This document shows, piece after piece, positions 35,410 through 46,800 of a stretch of 64,000 nucleotides of DNA; position 1 is the stretch's first letter; the number at the start of each line of letters is the position of its first letter. This DNA is from Desulfosporosinus sp. Sb-LF (lineage in GTDB: Bacteria; Bacillota; Desulfitobacteriia; Desulfitobacteriales; Desulfitobacteriaceae): assembly GCF_004766055.1 (NCBI RefSeq), contig NZ_SPQR01000005.1, positions 124,001 through 188,000 of the forward strand, written 5' to 3'. A model generated the notes under the pieces. It saw nothing but the letters and a program-made list of their open reading frames with translations. It ran no database searches and was not told the DNA's origin. The position numbers and the translations under genes were made by a program.

Positions 35410-36915
35410 CTACTTTACGCCTGAAAGCTTCTCCTGCCCAAGTGCTTTGTAAATGCTATAGCTCATGGCTATCATGATCAGCATGAACGGGAACGCCGCG
35501 ACAATAGAAACCGTCTGCAAGACCGATAACGCAGCAGTGCCACCGCCGACTAAGATCAGGATAATGGTGAAAGCACCCTGTATGATACCCCAGAAGCTAC
35601 GCAATTTCTTGTCAGGGTCCATGTCACCATTGGAAGTCAGCATAGCCAGTACATAGGTTGCGGAATTCGCAGCACCTACAAAGCAGGCAACGATGAGGAG
35701 AATTGCCAAGGGAGCGGTGATTGAATACAAAGGTAACTGTTGCAGTGTCGCGAAAAAGGCGGTCGTATAGTCCGTTTTAATAGCGGCCTGAATGGCCCCA
35801 TTGGAGAGCTTATCCAGGTTGAAAGCGGCACCGCCGTATATCGATAACCAAATCATGGAGAAGCCGGAAGGCAGTAAGGTTACAGCCAACACGAATTGGC
35901 GGATTGTACGACCTTTGGAGACACGGGCGACGAATTGTCCGACGAACGGAGCCCACGCAATCCACCAAGCCCAGTAGAACACGGTCCAACCCTTTAACCA
36001 ATCCATATTACCCATCCACAGCGTCTGTCCGATAAAGTTTTGCAGGTAGGAACCGAGAGTATCTGTGAAGTTGTTCAGGATTAAAACAGTTCCTCCGAAC
36101 AAGAAGATAAACACCATGAAACCGATCGAAAGCCATATCTTAATATCAGCTGCAATCTGCATAGCCTTATGCAGACCGGAGATCGTGGCTAGGGTAAAAA
36201 GCAACGTCATTACTGCGATGACTATAGAGACAGTCACGGGCGTCGCTTGAATTCCCCAGATATAATGCAACCCTGTCGCGATTTGGTTAGAGCCAAGACC
36301 TAGGCTGGTAGCCACGCCGAACACTGTGGCAAACACTGAAAGGATGTCAATCGCTTTGCCGATCGGTCCATAAATCCGTTCACCAATCAGCGGATAGAAT
36401 GCGGAACTGACTAGAAAAGGCAGATCCTTGCGGAATTGGAAGTATGCCAGAGCCAGACCGCAAATGGCGAAAATAACCCAAGGGTGGATACCCCAGTGGA
36501 AAAACACGATTCGCATAGCTGTACGCATAGCTTCAGGGGTAGCAGCCGTACCCATCGGTGGAGTTAGGTAATGCATCATGGGCTCGGCAACCGACCAGAA
36601 TACAAGCCCGATACCCATACCTCCTCCGAACAACATAGAAAACCACTGAAAGTTGCTAAACTCAGGCTTATCATCGTCTTTCCCAAGCTTGATCGCACCA
36701 AAACGACTAAACGCAATTCCGTAAATGAAGATCGTGAAAAAGCCGACCGTCAAAAGGTATAGCCATCCGAAATCAGTCGTTAAAAAGGCGAACGCTGCAC
36801 TAGCAACTTTACCCATTTCCTTGGGTAGGAACATACCGAATAGTACAAACAATACGATGATGACAGAAGAAATATACATTACAGAACGATTGGGTGTTCC
36901 CTTACTATTCGACAT
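35410..36915 (-). CDS. BCCT-family betaine/carnitine/choline transporter
   Basis: About 501 residues and 12 membrane segments. The BCCT signature regions are clear: FGGGMGIGLVFWSVAEPM, FFHWGIHPWVIFA, FGVATSLGLGSNQIATG and WTVFYWAWWIAWAPFVGQFVARVSKGRT, with the tryptophan-rich substrate cage. It would import glycine betaine or a similar quaternary amine. Placed in the operon after MtrH-type, MttB-type and corrinoid genes, the same order as I recall for the D. hafniense mtg locus. The frame is open to 36984, but AGGAG sits 8 nt before ATG 36915 (MSNSKG), which I choose. Hairpins flank the gene on both sides. Confidence 0.93.
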   Translation of the reverse strand: MSNSKGTPNRSVMYISSVIIVLFVLFGMFLPKEMGKVASAAFAFLTTDFGWLYLLTVGFFTIFIYGIAFSRFGAIKLGKDDDKPEFSNFQWFSMLFGGGMGIGLVFWSVAEPMMHYLTPPMGTAATPEAMRTAMRIVFFHWGIHPWVIFAICGLALAYFQFRKDLPFLVSSAFYPLIGERIYGPIGKAIDILSVFATVFGVATSLGLGSNQIATGLHYIWGIQATPVTVSIVIAVMTLLFTLATISGLHKAMQIAADIKIWLSIGFMVFIFLFGGTVLILNNFTDTLGSYLQNFIGQTLWMGNMDWLKGWTVFYWAWWIAWAPFVGQFVARVSKGRTIRQFVLAVTLLPSGFSMIWLSIYGGAAFNLDKLSNGAIQAAIKTDYTTAFFATLQQLPLYSITAPLAILLIVACFVGAANSATYVLAMLTSNGDMDPDKKLRSFWGIIQGAFTIILILVGGGTAALSVLQTVSIVAAFPFMLIMIAMSYSIYKALGQEKLSGVK

Positions 36916-37023
36916 AAGCATTACTCCTTTCGTTACTTTATCTTCAGTTAATTGCTTTATTCTAGCACCGGTGCGTGGAGTCACCCGATTTTAGAACCAC
37001 TGTTACACAGCAATTAGATAAAG

Positions 37024-37073
37024 AACTCCTAGGGACTTTAAAGAGTTTGTATGTTTTAAGATCCCTAGGAGTT
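37024..37073 (-). terminator. intra-operon hairpin between corrinoid gene and BCCT gene
   Basis: Perfect 12-bp arms AACTCCTAGGGA / TCCCTAGGAGTT with a 26-nt loop. The following sequence on the minus strand is only moderately T-rich. Together with the hairpin at 35326 it brackets the transporter gene. Confidence 0.55.
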
Positions 37074-37116
37074 AACTTCATTAAACGATCTTCTTTATTC
37101 ACCTAATTATGAGAAA

Positions 37117-37764
37117 TTACTTCCCCAGCATACGGTCGGCAAGCGCAACTGCTTCGTCAGCAGATTCCGCCCATCCGTCGGCTCCGATCTCATCCGCATA
37201 CGCTTGGCTGGTAGGACCGCCGCCAATGAAGACTTTGAACTGATCCCTAAGATTATGCTCTTTCAAATAATCAATGATCCCTTTTTGCGCGCTCATAGTG
37301 GTTGTCAAAAGGGCACTAGCGCCAATAATGTCCGCACCAACTTCTTGGGCTTTCAAGACAAAATCTTCTGCTTTAATATCCGTGCCGACATCGAATACTT
37401 TATAGCCTGCTGCCGTAAACATTGCGCCCGTAATATTCTTACCGATGTCATGAATATCACCTTCGACCGTCCCCAAAACAATCTTGCCTTTAGCCTCCCC
37501 TTGACTCATACCCAATTTGGCAATTTCGGGTTCAAGCAGACCTAACCCAACTTTCATAGCCTCTGCGGACATCATGACATCTGGCAAAAAGACTTCTCCA
37601 GCTTTCCATAGCTCTCCCACAACTTCGATTCCTTTGATCAGACCAAGTTGTACCGCGTCAACAGGGTTAATAGATTCAGCAATGACTTTTTGAGAAAGTT
37701 CCTCGACTATATCCTCATCACCATCGATAATTGCCTGCTTTAATTCTTCAAAAATTTCATTCAT
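37117..37764 (-). CDS. corrinoid protein of the glycine betaine methyltransferase system (MtgC/MttC-like)
   Basis: 215 residues; helical cap, then VEGDIHDIGKNITGAM with the cobalt-ligating histidine, IIGASALLTTTMSAQKG and VFIGGGPTSQAYADEIGAD. It begins 50 bp after the stop of the MttB-type gene and must be its methyl-accepting partner. The downstream RACo of the same operon would keep it active. High confidence as a corrinoid carrier; the pairing with betaine rests on the operon. Confidence 0.93.
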   Translation of the reverse strand: MNEIFEELKQAIIDGDEDIVEELSQKVIAESINPVDAVQLGLIKGIEVVGELWKAGEVFLPDVMMSAEAMKVGLGLLEPEIAKLGMSQGEAKGKIVLGTVEGDIHDIGKNITGAMFTAAGYKVFDVGTDIKAEDFVLKAQEVGADIIGASALLTTTMSAQKGIIDYLKEHNLRDQFKVFIGGGPTSQAYADEIGADGWAESADEAVALADRMLGK

Positions 37765-37814
37765 TTTCTATTCCTCCAATTTAATTAAGATGGATACATA
37801 TTTGATATTGATTG

Positions 37815-39230
37815 CTATTCAGAACGCTTGGCGATGAATTCTAACAACAGATTATCAATGCTTTCGTCAAGAGCTGGTGCTACGTAACTAGCCAAAACCT
37901 CTTGCCATTGTTTATGAGCCCTTTGATTTGTATCCAAGCTTTCCTTGGACCAAGCCTCATAGGCAGAGCGATCACTCAATTGAGGAGTACGGAACTCTTT
38001 TTTATGATTCTTACGGGTATGTTTTTGAGTCAGGAAGTGTCCTCCCGGTCCTACTTTAGCAATCGCATCAAACGCTAAACCGTCCTCATCAAAATTGAAC
38101 CCCTTCATGTAATGCAAGAGCATCCCGGCCATTTCATCGTCCATCATAAATTTCTCATAAGAAATAGCCATGAAGTACTGCAAAATTCCTGCTGTATGAA
38201 GAACAAAGTTGATACCCGTCACGGTAGTCGCCATTAGAGTCATCATAGATTCATAACCAGCTTGGGCATCGACAATCTTGGAATCGTTCAAACCGCCACC
38301 TGACCGACTGGGAACACCGTAATAGCGGGCAATTTGAGCACTGGCCGAAATGAATAGCGCACACTCTGGACTACCGATTGAGAGGCTCCCATTACGCATA
38401 TCACTGAGTGCTGAGGTTGAGCCGTATACGACGGGTGTCCCAGGATTAATACTTTGGGCTAGGGCTATTCCGGCTAAAACTTCAGCATTTTGAAGTGCTA
38501 AAGTACCAACCAAGGCTGCAGGTCCGGTAGAACCGGCCATAACCAAAGAAGCTATAACAACGGCTTGGCCTGCTTCTGCATAGGCCATCAGAGCTCCTAA
38601 CATTCTCTCGTCATATTTCAAGGGAGTCAATGAGTTGATGAGGGAGATTAGCACTGGTTTTTCCTTAATGACCTCTTTACCACCAAAAAGGAGTGACACC
38701 ATTTCGATGGAGTCTTCTGCGCGTTCCCGACCTTCAGCACTGCCCATAAAACACTTATCCGAGTTTTTAATTGAACTATAGATCATTTTCAAATGTCTAA
38801 TTTCGTCTGGAATATCTTGTGGTTCAGCCACCGTTCCCCCAGTCATATGCATGTTTTTGCTAGCCCCTGCTAATTTAACAATATTATCGTAGTCCTGCAT
38901 CGTGCTTTTACGACGAGTCCCGTCAGCTAATTGAATAAAGGGCGCCCCATAACCAGGCATATAGATGATGTTCTCCCCACCGCAGACCAAATTGTGTTCC
39001 GGATTACGGGCATGGAGGGTGAATTGAGAAGGTGCAAGTTTAACTTTTCCCTCAATAAATTCTCTCGTAAAATGTACCCGATTTCCTTCTACCTTTTGTC
39101 CTTGAGCCCTAAAGACCTCCAAAGCTGGTTCATAATCGAAATCCATACCGACTTCTTCAAGAATCTTTATCGATTCATTATGAATGATCTCTACCTGTTC
39201 TTGTGTCAAAACATCATACTTAGGTAACAT
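37815..39230 (-). CDS. mtgB: MttB-superfamily methyltransferase, probable glycine betaine:corrinoid methyltransferase (MtgB-like)
   Basis: 471 residues, continuous with no internal amber codon, so it lacks the pyrrolysine of true trimethylamine methyltransferases. Family stretches include YMPGYGAPFIQLADG, TGGTVAEPQDIPD, GSTGPAALVGTLALQNAEVL, PGTPVVYGSTSALSDMRNGSLS and PSRSGGGLNDSKIVDAQAGYES. The non-Pyl members include glycine betaine methyltransferase MtgB, of almost this length, in D. hafniense. With a BCCT transporter, an MtrH-type partner and an OpuA importer beside it, glycine betaine (giving dimethylglycine) is the best guess; carnitine, proline betaine or choline are alternatives. Confidence 0.88.
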   Translation of the reverse strand: MLPKYDVLTQEQVEIIHNESIKILEEVGMDFDYEPALEVFRAQGQKVEGNRVHFTREFIEGKVKLAPSQFTLHARNPEHNLVCGGENIIYMPGYGAPFIQLADGTRRKSTMQDYDNIVKLAGASKNMHMTGGTVAEPQDIPDEIRHLKMIYSSIKNSDKCFMGSAEGRERAEDSIEMVSLLFGGKEVIKEKPVLISLINSLTPLKYDERMLGALMAYAEAGQAVVIASLVMAGSTGPAALVGTLALQNAEVLAGIALAQSINPGTPVVYGSTSALSDMRNGSLSIGSPECALFISASAQIARYYGVPSRSGGGLNDSKIVDAQAGYESMMTLMATTVTGINFVLHTAGILQYFMAISYEKFMMDDEMAGMLLHYMKGFNFDEDGLAFDAIAKVGPGGHFLTQKHTRKNHKKEFRTPQLSDRSAYEAWSKESLDTNQRAHKQWQEVLASYVAPALDESIDNLLLEFIAKRSE

Positions 39231-39291
39231 AGTAACACCCCTTTAATAATTTTTGATAGTTTATCCACGCAGTAAACTTCACCAAATTCTT

Positions 39292-40266
<975 letters not shown>

Positions 40267-40380
40267 TCATGAAATAGGAACTTTACTTCATTTGCTAGCG
40301 CGTTCCACGATTCTGTGAAGTTCACCCCCTATGTGCTAATGATCTCCTGATGCAATTTTTAGATTATTTCTCGTGCAGTT

Positions 40381-40442
40381 ATCATAACATTATATCTCTT
40401 TCACATTATCACTACGTTTATGCTCGTTTTACTACATTTGAG
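40381..40442 (-). promoter_or_regulatory. mtg operon promoter region with shared 23-bp element
   Basis: GCTCGTTTTACTACATTTG (inside 40420-40442 on the plus strand) recurs exactly upstream of the opu operon at 43301-43323. In both places ATCATAACAT (minus strand ATGTTATGAT, a -10-like sequence) follows at nearly equal distance (29 and 28 bp between). The spacing fits an activator site overlapping or just above the -35 region; the PocR-AraC protein at 29833 is the candidate. Confidence 0.7.
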
Positions 40443-40485
40443 GCCATAATTTATTATTCTAACTATTCTTAATTGTTATGCCGCT

Positions 40486-40526
40486 AAATGCCAAAACTCA
40501 GGAGAATATCCTGAGTTTTGGCATTT
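40486..40526 (-). terminator. Rho-independent terminator after the opu operon
   Basis: Perfect 18-bp arms (AAATGCCAAAACTCAGGA and its complement at 40509-40526) with a 5-nt loop, 16 bp past the OpuAC stop. Confidence 0.88.
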
Positions 40527-40541
40527 ATATATATCTTCTTA

Positions 40542-41420
40542 TTAATTCATCCAACTATTTACTAAAGTTTTATTATCTGCTGCCCATTTCTTGGCAGCAT
40601 CCTGGGGTGCTAGTCCTTGACTGATTAGACCTTCTAGGCTTCCGATTTGTTGGTCATTTAACTTGAACTTTTTCAAAATCGATGCAATTGACGGTAGCTT
40701 TTGGGTAAATTCCTTATTCGCCAAAATATGCAGGCCCTCCGCTACACCATAAGTTTTTTTAGGATCTGTTAGATATTTAAGGTCATATTTACTAAACATC
40801 CAATGTGGACTCCATCCAGTCACCACGAGCCACTTATTGTCCTTATACGCTTTATCTAAAGTCGCTAACATGGCAGCTTCACTGCCTTGGGATATTTCAT
40901 AGCTTAGAGCATAGTCCTTTACGGCCTTGTCTGTTGTCTTCATAATTCCCGCACCAGGATCAATCCCTATAATTTGTTCCCTAAATTTGCTCTTTTGGCC
41001 GTTTAATTCATCAATGGAATTGATACTTACATATTTAGGCACCACTAAGCCTATTTTAGCTTCACCTTGATACCAGGACCCATAATCATCAAGTTTGTCT
41101 TTGTATTTTTCCCAATAAGCCTGTTGTGTTAGGGGTAACCAACTGTCCAAAAATAAATCTAAATCGCCTTTGCTTAAGCCAACAAAGAGCGGAGCTACAT
41201 CTACATTCAGCAGTTCTACCTTATAACCTTTCTCTTCTAAAATCTCTTTCCAAAGATTGGTAACAGCAACATCCTCTTGCCAATTGATATAACCGATTTT
41301 TACTGTACCTTTAACCTCTTGTTCAGCTTGCTGTTGCCCGCAGCCCGCCGCTAACGTAACTATTAGCAAAATACTTAAGACAATATTGCCTATCTTTGGC
41401 CATTTTCCTATTTTCGTCAT
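40542..41420 (-). CDS. opuAC: glycine betaine ABC transporter substrate-binding lipoprotein (OpuAC/ProX-like)
   Basis: 292 residues. A lipoprotein signal (ILLIVTLAAGCGQQQ) puts the lipidated cysteine near residue 27. The mature part is an OpuAC-type binding domain: VKIGYINWQEDVAVTNLWKE, GDLDLFLDSWLPLTQQAYW, and GWSPHWMFSKYDLKYLTDP with tryptophans expected for the betaine cage. It binds glycine betaine or a similar compatible solute outside the membrane for the permease and ATPase encoded just upstream. Last gene of the opu operon before a strong terminator. Confidence 0.92.
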   Translation of the reverse strand: MTKIGKWPKIGNIVLSILLIVTLAAGCGQQQAEQEVKGTVKIGYINWQEDVAVTNLWKEILEEKGYKVELLNVDVAPLFVGLSKGDLDLFLDSWLPLTQQAYWEKYKDKLDDYGSWYQGEAKIGLVVPKYVSINSIDELNGQKSKFREQIIGIDPGAGIMKTTDKAVKDYALSYEISQGSEAAMLATLDKAYKDNKWLVVTGWSPHWMFSKYDLKYLTDPKKTYGVAEGLHILANKEFTQKLPSIASILKKFKLNDQQIGSLEGLISQGLAPQDAAKKWAADNKTLVNSWMN

Positions 41421-41441
41421 TTGCTAACCCCCCCCACATGA

Positions 41442-42281
41442 TTATAGTCTTTTACTTTTTCTTGGGCTATGAATAAGTCCTTGGCTCAAACGATCTAAAA
41501 TCATAGCTAAGATGACTACGGCTAAGCCATTTTCGAAACCCTTACCAATATCCATCTGTGAAATGCCAGCCAACACACCCTGCCCAAAACCACCCGAACC
41601 GATCATCGCTGCAATAACAACCATTGAAAGCGATAACATCATCGTCTGGTTGATCCCTGCCATAATAGTCGGCATTGCCAACGGTAACTGGATTTTCCAA
41701 AGCAGTTGGAATGGAGTTGAACCAAAAGCTTCTCCCACTTCTACCAAATCAATCGGTACCTGCCGGATCCCCAAATTCGTTAACCTGATGACAGGTGGCA
41801 TAGAAAAAATGACCGTTGCAAAAACGGCGGGTACAGTTCCTAATCCAAAAAACATTAATGCAGGAATCAGATATACAAAGGATGGCATGGTCTGCATGAA
41901 ATCCAGAAGCGGAGACATCAGTCGTTGAAACTTTTGATTGCGTGCAGCTAAAATACCTAGCGGAAGCCCGATACAAATTGACACGAGGGCAGAAATAATA
42001 ACTAGTACTAAAGTTTCTATAAGGGCAGGCCAGAGTTGCAAGTCGTAAATCAGTAACAGTCCTAAGGTTGAACCGATAGCCAAACGCCAGCCTCTCACTC
42101 GCCATGCCAGTGCAGCAACAATCAGAATTAAGATCCACCAAGGAAGCACTGTCAAACCATTTTTAAAAACATGGATAAATGTGTTAACTCCTGCCGCGAA
42201 GGCATCGAATAAATGTCCGTATTGTTTAAGTAGCCAATCCACTCCGACACTGACTTGTTTTCCTAAGGGTATCCGGTACAA
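41442..42281 (-). CDS. opuAB: glycine betaine ABC transporter permease (OpuAB-like)
   Basis: 279 residues with about six membrane segments and the EAA loop VEVGEAFGSTPFQLLWKIQLPLAMPTIMAG. Its start, MYRIPLGKQVSVGVDWLLKQYG, resembles ProW/OpuAB proteins, which carry a helical N-terminus. The TTG start follows the stop codon of the ATPase gene with no gap, so the two are translationally coupled. It forms the membrane channel of the OpuA-type importer. Confidence 0.92.
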   Translation of the reverse strand: MYRIPLGKQVSVGVDWLLKQYGHLFDAFAAGVNTFIHVFKNGLTVLPWWILILIVAALAWRVRGWRLAIGSTLGLLLIYDLQLWPALIETLVLVIISALVSICIGLPLGILAARNQKFQRLMSPLLDFMQTMPSFVYLIPALMFFGLGTVPAVFATVIFSMPPVIRLTNLGIRQVPIDLVEVGEAFGSTPFQLLWKIQLPLAMPTIMAGINQTMMLSLSMVVIAAMIGSGGFGQGVLAGISQMDIGKGFENGLAVVILAMILDRLSQGLIHSPRKSKRL

Positions 42282-43106
42282 CTACCGCACCCCCTTTGAC
42301 TTCTTAAATATGTTAACAAACTGCGCTACATAATCATCAGCGGGCTGCTCTGCGATCTCTTCAGGTGTACCTATCTGCACTATGGCGCCATCTCTTACAA
42401 AAGCAATGTGATCACCCAATTTCAGAGCCTCAGATAAATCATGTGTGATAAACACAATTGTTTTATTCATCCGTTTTTGTAAATTCAAGAGCTCCTCCTG
42501 CATTTCTTCTCGAATTAAGGGATCAAGTGCGCTAAAAGCCTCGTCCATAAGCAAAATGTCCGGATCGTTAGTCAAAGCCCGTGCTAAGCCTACCCGCTGT
42601 TTCATACCTCCACTTAAATTATCGGGATAAGAACTTTCCCAACCAGCTAAACCTACTAACGCTAAAGTTTTTTCAGCTAGTTTTTCCCGTTCTTCCTTAT
42701 CCACACCTTGAACCTCTAAGCCATAGACAGCATTTTGCAAAACTGTACGATGAGGCAATAAGGCAAATTGCTGAAAAACCATCGCCATTTTCGTTTGCCT
42801 AATTTGGCGTAATTCACGCGAATCAAGTTTTGTGATATCCTCTCCATCAAGGAGTACACTCCCTGAGGTAGGATTGATCAAACGATTAAGACAACGTAGA
42901 ATGGTTGATTTTCCACAACCCGATAAACCCATTATCACAAATGTCTCTCCGGCCTGTACCGAAAAACTAACATTATTGACGGCAATAGTTTGACCTGTTT
43001 TCGCAAGAATTTGTTCCTTATTGAAATCTTTTTGTAATAATTCCAGGGCCTTTTGCGTTTGAGAGCCAAAGACTTTTACAAGATTTTTGACTTCGATCTT
43101 AGTCAT
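42282..43106 (-). CDS. opuAA: glycine betaine ABC transporter ATPase (OpuAA-like, no CBS domain)
   Basis: 274 residues. Walker A GLSGCGKST, Q-loop VFQQFALLPHRT, ABC signature NLSGGMKQRV and Walker B ILLMDEAFSALDP are intact, and the N-terminus (VKVFGSQTQKALELLQK) is typical of OpuAA/ProV. It ends soon after the nucleotide-binding domain at FVNIFKKSKGVR, so the tandem CBS domains that sense ionic strength in OpuA (usual length about 400) are missing. Import may therefore not be gated by salt but be nutritional. First gene of the operon, downstream of the shared element at 43301. Confidence 0.92.
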   Translation of the reverse strand: MTKIEVKNLVKVFGSQTQKALELLQKDFNKEQILAKTGQTIAVNNVSFSVQAGETFVIMGLSGCGKSTILRCLNRLINPTSGSVLLDGEDITKLDSRELRQIRQTKMAMVFQQFALLPHRTVLQNAVYGLEVQGVDKEEREKLAEKTLALVGLAGWESSYPDNLSGGMKQRVGLARALTNDPDILLMDEAFSALDPLIREEMQEELLNLQKRMNKTIVFITHDLSEALKLGDHIAFVRDGAIVQIGTPEEIAEQPADDYVAQFVNIFKKSKGVR

Positions 43107-43262
43107 AGTCTCCCTCCCCTAAAGTATAAATGGCCATTCAGCGTGCACCAAAACTTGCTTTACAAACGTCACTCTTCCATCCGACGTTCGAAGATTACTG
43201 CGACACTTTTCTTCTAAATATACCCACTGTTAATATTAAAGAATGATTTTAATGCTTTTTTC

Positions 43263-43323
43263 ATCATAACATCTTTTCGATACCCAAAGTTGCCACGTTC
43301 ATGCTCGTTTTACTACATTTGAG
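43263..43323 (-). promoter_or_regulatory. opu operon promoter region with shared 23-bp element
   Basis: Exact copy (43301-43323) of the 23-bp element upstream of the mtg-like operon, extended by ACGTT on its left, with ATCATAACAT at 43263-43272 as the shared -10-like sequence. It lies about 160 bp upstream of the ATPase start. Confidence 0.7.
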
Positions 43324-43467
43324 TCATTTTTGAAAATTCCAATTATTATATTTAATCTTTAAATTTGCTAAAAAATACCGCGATTCGGAAGAATAATAAT
43401 TGGTTTTAAAAAAGGAAATTTTAAACTAAACGTTGGTTTTTACCTTTATAAATTTTCGGCTTTATCT

Positions 43468-43859
43468 CTAATTCTCACTTAAAAAAGTGAAACCTAATAT
43501 GAGGATACCTCCAATCATTTGCATAAGACTCAATCTTTCTTCCAGCAATATTGCAGCGACGATCACTGCAGAAATTGGGTCAATATAGCTTAAAACAGCG
43601 ATAGTCTGTCCCTTTAGTTCCTTGACCGATGAAAAATATAAGAAGAAAGCAATCCCTGTATGTATAACACCTACCTACTATTAGGATAAAAATGATGGAA
43701 TTTGAGCTTATACCCGAAAAGTCCATATGATCTTTCATAAAAACATACGGTAAAGGCGCCAATACTTCCGAATATAAGCATAGCTGATATGATTTTAAAT
43801 TTTCTGTTAAACATTTCTACTTCTGTCTGCCTGGGTGCGAGATGCCCATTATTGGACAT
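43468..43859 (-). pseudogene. decayed EamA/DMT transporter
   Basis: The minus strand reads MSNNGHLAPRQTEVE then the DMT-type start KIISAMLIFGSIGAF, after which the frame shifts (PYVFMKDHMDF in another frame), most of the middle is missing, and it resumes as the transporter's C-terminal end: GVIHTGIAFFLYFSSVKELK, YIDPISAVIVAAILLEERLS, and GGILILGFTFLSEN. The ends fit a drug/metabolite transporter, but about two thirds of the protein is gone. It lies between the opu operon and the RND genes. Confidence 0.75.
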
Positions 43860-43863
43860 TTGC

Positions 43864-46800
43864 CTATAGCGCTAGATCCTTCTTTCCAGTCATTAAAGTA
43901 CTCGGACGAAACTTCTTGCGTAAATCGTCAAAAAATGAATACATCAAAGGAACGACCACTAACGTCAGAAGTGTCGAAGTAATCACCCCTCCAATAATGG
44001 CATGGGCCATCGGGGCTCGCGATTCAGACCCTTGCCCAAGTCCTAATGCAAGCGGCATCATGCCAAAGATCATAGCTACAGAGGTCATTATAATCGGTCG
44101 AAGACGAGTCCGTCCGGCAATCACTAATGCCTCATCCCGCTCTACCCCTTGAGCGCGTTGCTGCTTGGCAAAGTCTATAAGTAAGATCGCATTTTTAGTT
44201 ACCAATCCCATAAGCATAATGACTCCAATGTTAGCCATCATCCCAAAATCGTCATTGGCCAGGAATAAGGCCATAATCGCACCGATGATTGCCAAGGGAA
44301 GTGAAAACATAATGGAAAAAGGATCGATATAGCTTTCAAACTGAGCCGCCAAAATAAAGAAGATAAATAAGACACCCATAACAAGAGCAATTCCCATGGA
44401 TGTAAAACTCTCTCCCATGAAGGACGACTGACCTCCAGCAACAAACTTATAGCCTGGAGGCAGACCAAGCTCTTGGATAACCGGATTAAATTTCTCCTCA
44501 AATTTCCCCAAAGAAAGATTTGCTAAATTTGCGGACAATTGAATCTCTCGTTTGCGGTCCGAACGACTGATCTCACTGGGCGCCGGAGCAAACACCTTGT
44601 CTGTCACCTGATCCAAAGAGATCATTGCTTGACCTTCAGGCGTACTGTTTCCCCCAGGGACATAGATCTTGTCGAGACCTGTCAACGTTTTTCTTTGAGC
44701 AGGATCAAGCATTAAGCGCACATCATAGTTATGGTCGCCCTCCCGATATTGATTGATGACCGTTCCACTATAAAGGGTATGTAAGGTACTGGCCACCAGT
44801 CCGGTTGATACACCCAAATCGGCAGCCGCAGCTGAGCGAATCTTGATATTTTCCTCGGGTTTCCCTGGTTTATAACTACTGCTGACATCGGTTACCCCAG
44901 GCATAGTTTCTAGGATTTTCTGCGCTTTCTCAGCATAGGTTTCTAAAACGTCTAAGTCATCACCTTGTAAGCTATACTGGACATCTTTCCCCATCTGCAT
45001 TAAACCTTTAAGATTGAGAGCAACTTGAATGCCGGAAAGAGCGTTCAATTTAGGTCTGAGATCGGAAATAATCTGAAAGCTAGAGCGTTTTCTAACGGCT
45101 TTATTCTTAAGTTGCACATAAATATTGAGCTGATCGTTCTTAATCGTAGAATACGTTTCTAAAACTTCCGGATAGGTACGAATAATATCTTCAATCTGTT
45201 TCGTCGCTTGAGCAGCAGCCGGTTCGGTCAAACCTGAGTCTAACGTAGCAACCACGCTGAATTCGCCGGTATCTGCAGTGGGCATAAAACTCACACCTAA
45301 AAACGGTATAAGGCCCAGACTACCGAAAAACAAGAGAGTTACAATCAAGGCGGATTTTGTCCTATTTTTAAGAACAATTCCAAGTAACCGAGCATACAAA
45401 TCTTGCCCAATCTCAAATTGACGGTTAAACCAGTCCAAGAATTTGCCCAAGGGCCCTCGGGCCTTATGTTCCTCTTGTTGTTTTAAATAACGAGAAGAAA
45501 ATAAGGGAACTAACGTAAACGAAACTAGAAGAGAGACCAAAACTGCTACAACTACAGTAATCCCAAACTGTTTAAAGAATTTACCCGTAATTCCGCTCAT
45601 CATCCCTAACGGTAAAAATACAGCTACCAAGGTGAAGGTCGTTGCCATGACTGCTAACCCAATTTCTGACGTGGCATCCTTAGCCGCTACCAGCGGTGAC
45701 TTACCCATCCCTAAATGCCGTTCAATGTTTTCAATGACCACGATGGCATCATCAATCAGTAACCCCACCGATAGAGACAGGGCCATTAAAGACATCATAT
45801 TCAAGGTATATCCCAAAACCTTCATTGCAAAAAACGTTGAAATAATTGAAGTAGGAATCGCAATGGCACTGATAATGGTCGTCCGCCAATTGCCCATAAA
45901 TAAAAGCACGGTCAGGATTGCTAGGATTCCCCCCTCAGCGATCGTCTTGATAACGTCGTTCACGGAACCTCGAATGTTGACAGAGTTATCCTTGACAATA
46001 TCTAAACTGACGCCCTCGGGAAGAGTCTGTTTCAAACCCTCGACAATTTTTCGTACATCGTCGGCGACGATAACCGTGTTACTACCTGACTGTTTGATAA
46101 TATCTACACCGATTGTAGGTTTGCCCTGAAAAAAGGATATGCTCTCAGGATCTTTTACCCCGCTCATGACTTTGGCGATATCCCTAATGTATAATTGTAT
46201 ACCACCTCGTTTAGCAATCGGAATATTGTTGAAATCCGCCATTTTTTGTATTTTACCACTGGTACGCAATGAAATCTTCCGATCATTGGTCGTAACGTTT
46301 CCTGCCGGGGCTTCCAGGTTCTCATAACCCAAGGAATTCATCACTTCTAAGGTGGTAAGATTATAGGCGGCCATTTTATTTTGGTCCAGCTGTATCTGGA
46401 CTTCTTTAAGCTGCTCGCCAAGCACATTCACTACCCCAACACCATTAATAGATTCTATTTTCTTTCGAATATCGTCATTAACGAGTGTCGTTATTTCTGT
46501 TAAGGGCATACTTCCCGAGACTGCCAAAGACATAACAGGTTCTGCAGAAGGATCAAATCGAGAAATCACAGGTTCTTGCGCATCTGTAGGTAGTTTCCCT
46601 CGAATCGTGCCGAGTTTATCCCGGACATCCTGAGCTGCAGTTGCCGGTACTGTCTCCAACGTGAACTCGGCAAAAACCAATGCAACCCCTTCTTGAATAT
46701 GGGAATTAACGTGTTTAACTCCAGACACTTGGCCTATTGCGTCTTCTACTTCGCGGGCAATATTGTTCTCAACTTGCTCTGGCGTAGCACCCGGTTCAAC

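Noticed and set aside
37815-39230. Pyrrolysine-containing trimethylamine methyltransferase
   Set aside because: The frame is continuous over 471 codons with no internal amber codon, and no pyl genes are visible, so it belongs with the non-Pyl MttB group.
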